Source of the DNA: Leptasterias polaris
Lineage: Eukaryota > Echinodermata > Asteroidea > Forcipulatida > Asteriidae
Reading direction: 5' to 3'
Assembly (NCBI GenBank): GCA_037783415.1
Contig: JAZGTN010000027.1
Coordinates: 4,736,001-4,800,000, forward strand
Length of the DNA stretch: 64,000 nt
Shown: in pieces, positions 63,891 through 64,000 of the stretch
Position numbering within the stretch: position 1 is the first letter of the stretch
Layout of the letters: every line of letters begins with the position of its first letter
Made by a program: the position numbers and the translations under genes
Notes under the pieces: model-generated
Database searches by the model: none
What the model saw: the letters and a program-made list of their open reading frames with translations, nothing else
Told to the model about the DNA's origin: nothing

Positions 63891-64000
63891 AATGGAGTAT
63901 GCAACACTTCATTTAATATCACAATTTCTGCTTTTCTAACCAACAAACATTTGACAAATTACAGCAATAATCGGGCCATGGGTAGTAACAATATTTAATT

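Larger units (their letters stand above)
1..64000. repeat. Tandem tRNA-Arg/tRNA-Gln array with higher-order units
   Basis: The whole window is built from near-identical copies of Arg(+)/Gln(-) tRNA pairs. The dominant period is about 1461 bp with four genes (ArgA, Gln-UUG, ArgB, Gln-CUG). An extra two-gene unit of about 680 bp is interspersed, giving 2142-bp steps. Differences between copies are mostly single bases, small indels and shared private variants, as expected from unequal crossover and gene conversion. The array continues past both window edges: the left edge cuts a Gln gene and the right edge cuts an S1 spacer. The only non-array sequence is the insert at 59,041-59,504. Confidence 0.97.

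Noticed and set aside
1..64000. CRISPR-like array
   Set aside because: Repeats are full tRNA genes and spacers are themselves repeated and homologous; no unique spacers and no cas genes.
1..64000. Bacterial or phage tRNA cluster
   Set aside because: No encoded CCA, Pol III-type T runs, eukaryotic A/B boxes, animal-like tRNA bodies and a LINE-like insert.

Overview
The window is one uninterrupted tandem array of tRNA genes from a eukaryotic, almost certainly animal, nuclear genome. I count 176 tRNA loci plus an 8-nt fragment at the left edge: 89 tRNA-Arg(UCG) on the + strand (one truncated, two with an internal TTTT) and 87 tRNA-Gln on the - strand (37 UUG, 50 CUG). There is no protein-coding gene. 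Evidence for eukaryotic Pol III genes: internal A and B boxes, no encoded CCA, T-run terminators just 3' of the genes, and bodies close to the usual metazoan Arg-UCG and Gln sequences. A 464-bp insert with the look of a LINE 3' end, and TAGGCCTA-type motifs, fit a marine invertebrate or other deuterostome-like genome, but the species is not identifiable from the sequence.

Layout. Names used below: S1 = divergent spacer of about 434 bp, from a Gln-UUG gene to a 'type B' Arg gene (leader ending AACGCC). S2 = divergent spacer of about 314 bp, from a Gln-CUG gene to a 'type A' Arg gene (leader ending AACGCA). C1 and C2 = convergent spacers of about 210-220 bp starting CAATTTG or CATTTAG right after Arg. 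The main unit, about 1461 bp, is ArgA > C1 > < Gln-UUG - S1 - ArgB > C2 > < Gln-CUG - S2. A second unit of about 680 bp (ArgA, mosaic convergent spacer, Gln-CUG, S2) is interspersed, giving 2142-bp higher-order periods. S1 and S2 are recognisably homologous, so the 1461-bp unit is itself an old duplication of an Arg/Gln pair. The two Gln types differ only at anticodon position 34, and the wobble base is locked to the flank: UUG always has S1 upstream and CUG always has S2.

History visible in the array: tandem block duplications that carry private mutations (2142 bp near 15-19 kb, 1643 bp near 40.9-44.2 kb, 3596 bp near 51.8-59 kb, 1460 bp near 59.5-62.4 kb), small tandem duplications in spacers (63 bp at 37,291; 27 bp at 31,225; 20 bp at 38,560), deletions that fuse units and lose a Gln gene (about 41,824 and 43,467), a truncated Arg gene (2465-2524), and Arg copies whose leader is type A but trailer type B, which implies exchange inside the gene. 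At 59,041-59,504 a retroelement 3' fragment lies 8 bp upstream of a Gln gene, flanked by the duplication GATGGAGT.

Most unusual points: every Gln gene has a C3-A70 mismatch in the acceptor stem; short GGCCTA or GGCCCTA insertions occurred independently at TA sites in three spacer positions; and defective tRNA copies were amplified together with their neighbours. The functional reading (bulk supply of tRNAs for CGA, CAA and CAG codons) is inference; the array could also be partly inert satellite DNA. Positions within tRNAs use standard tRNA numbering. All counts are from reading by eye.
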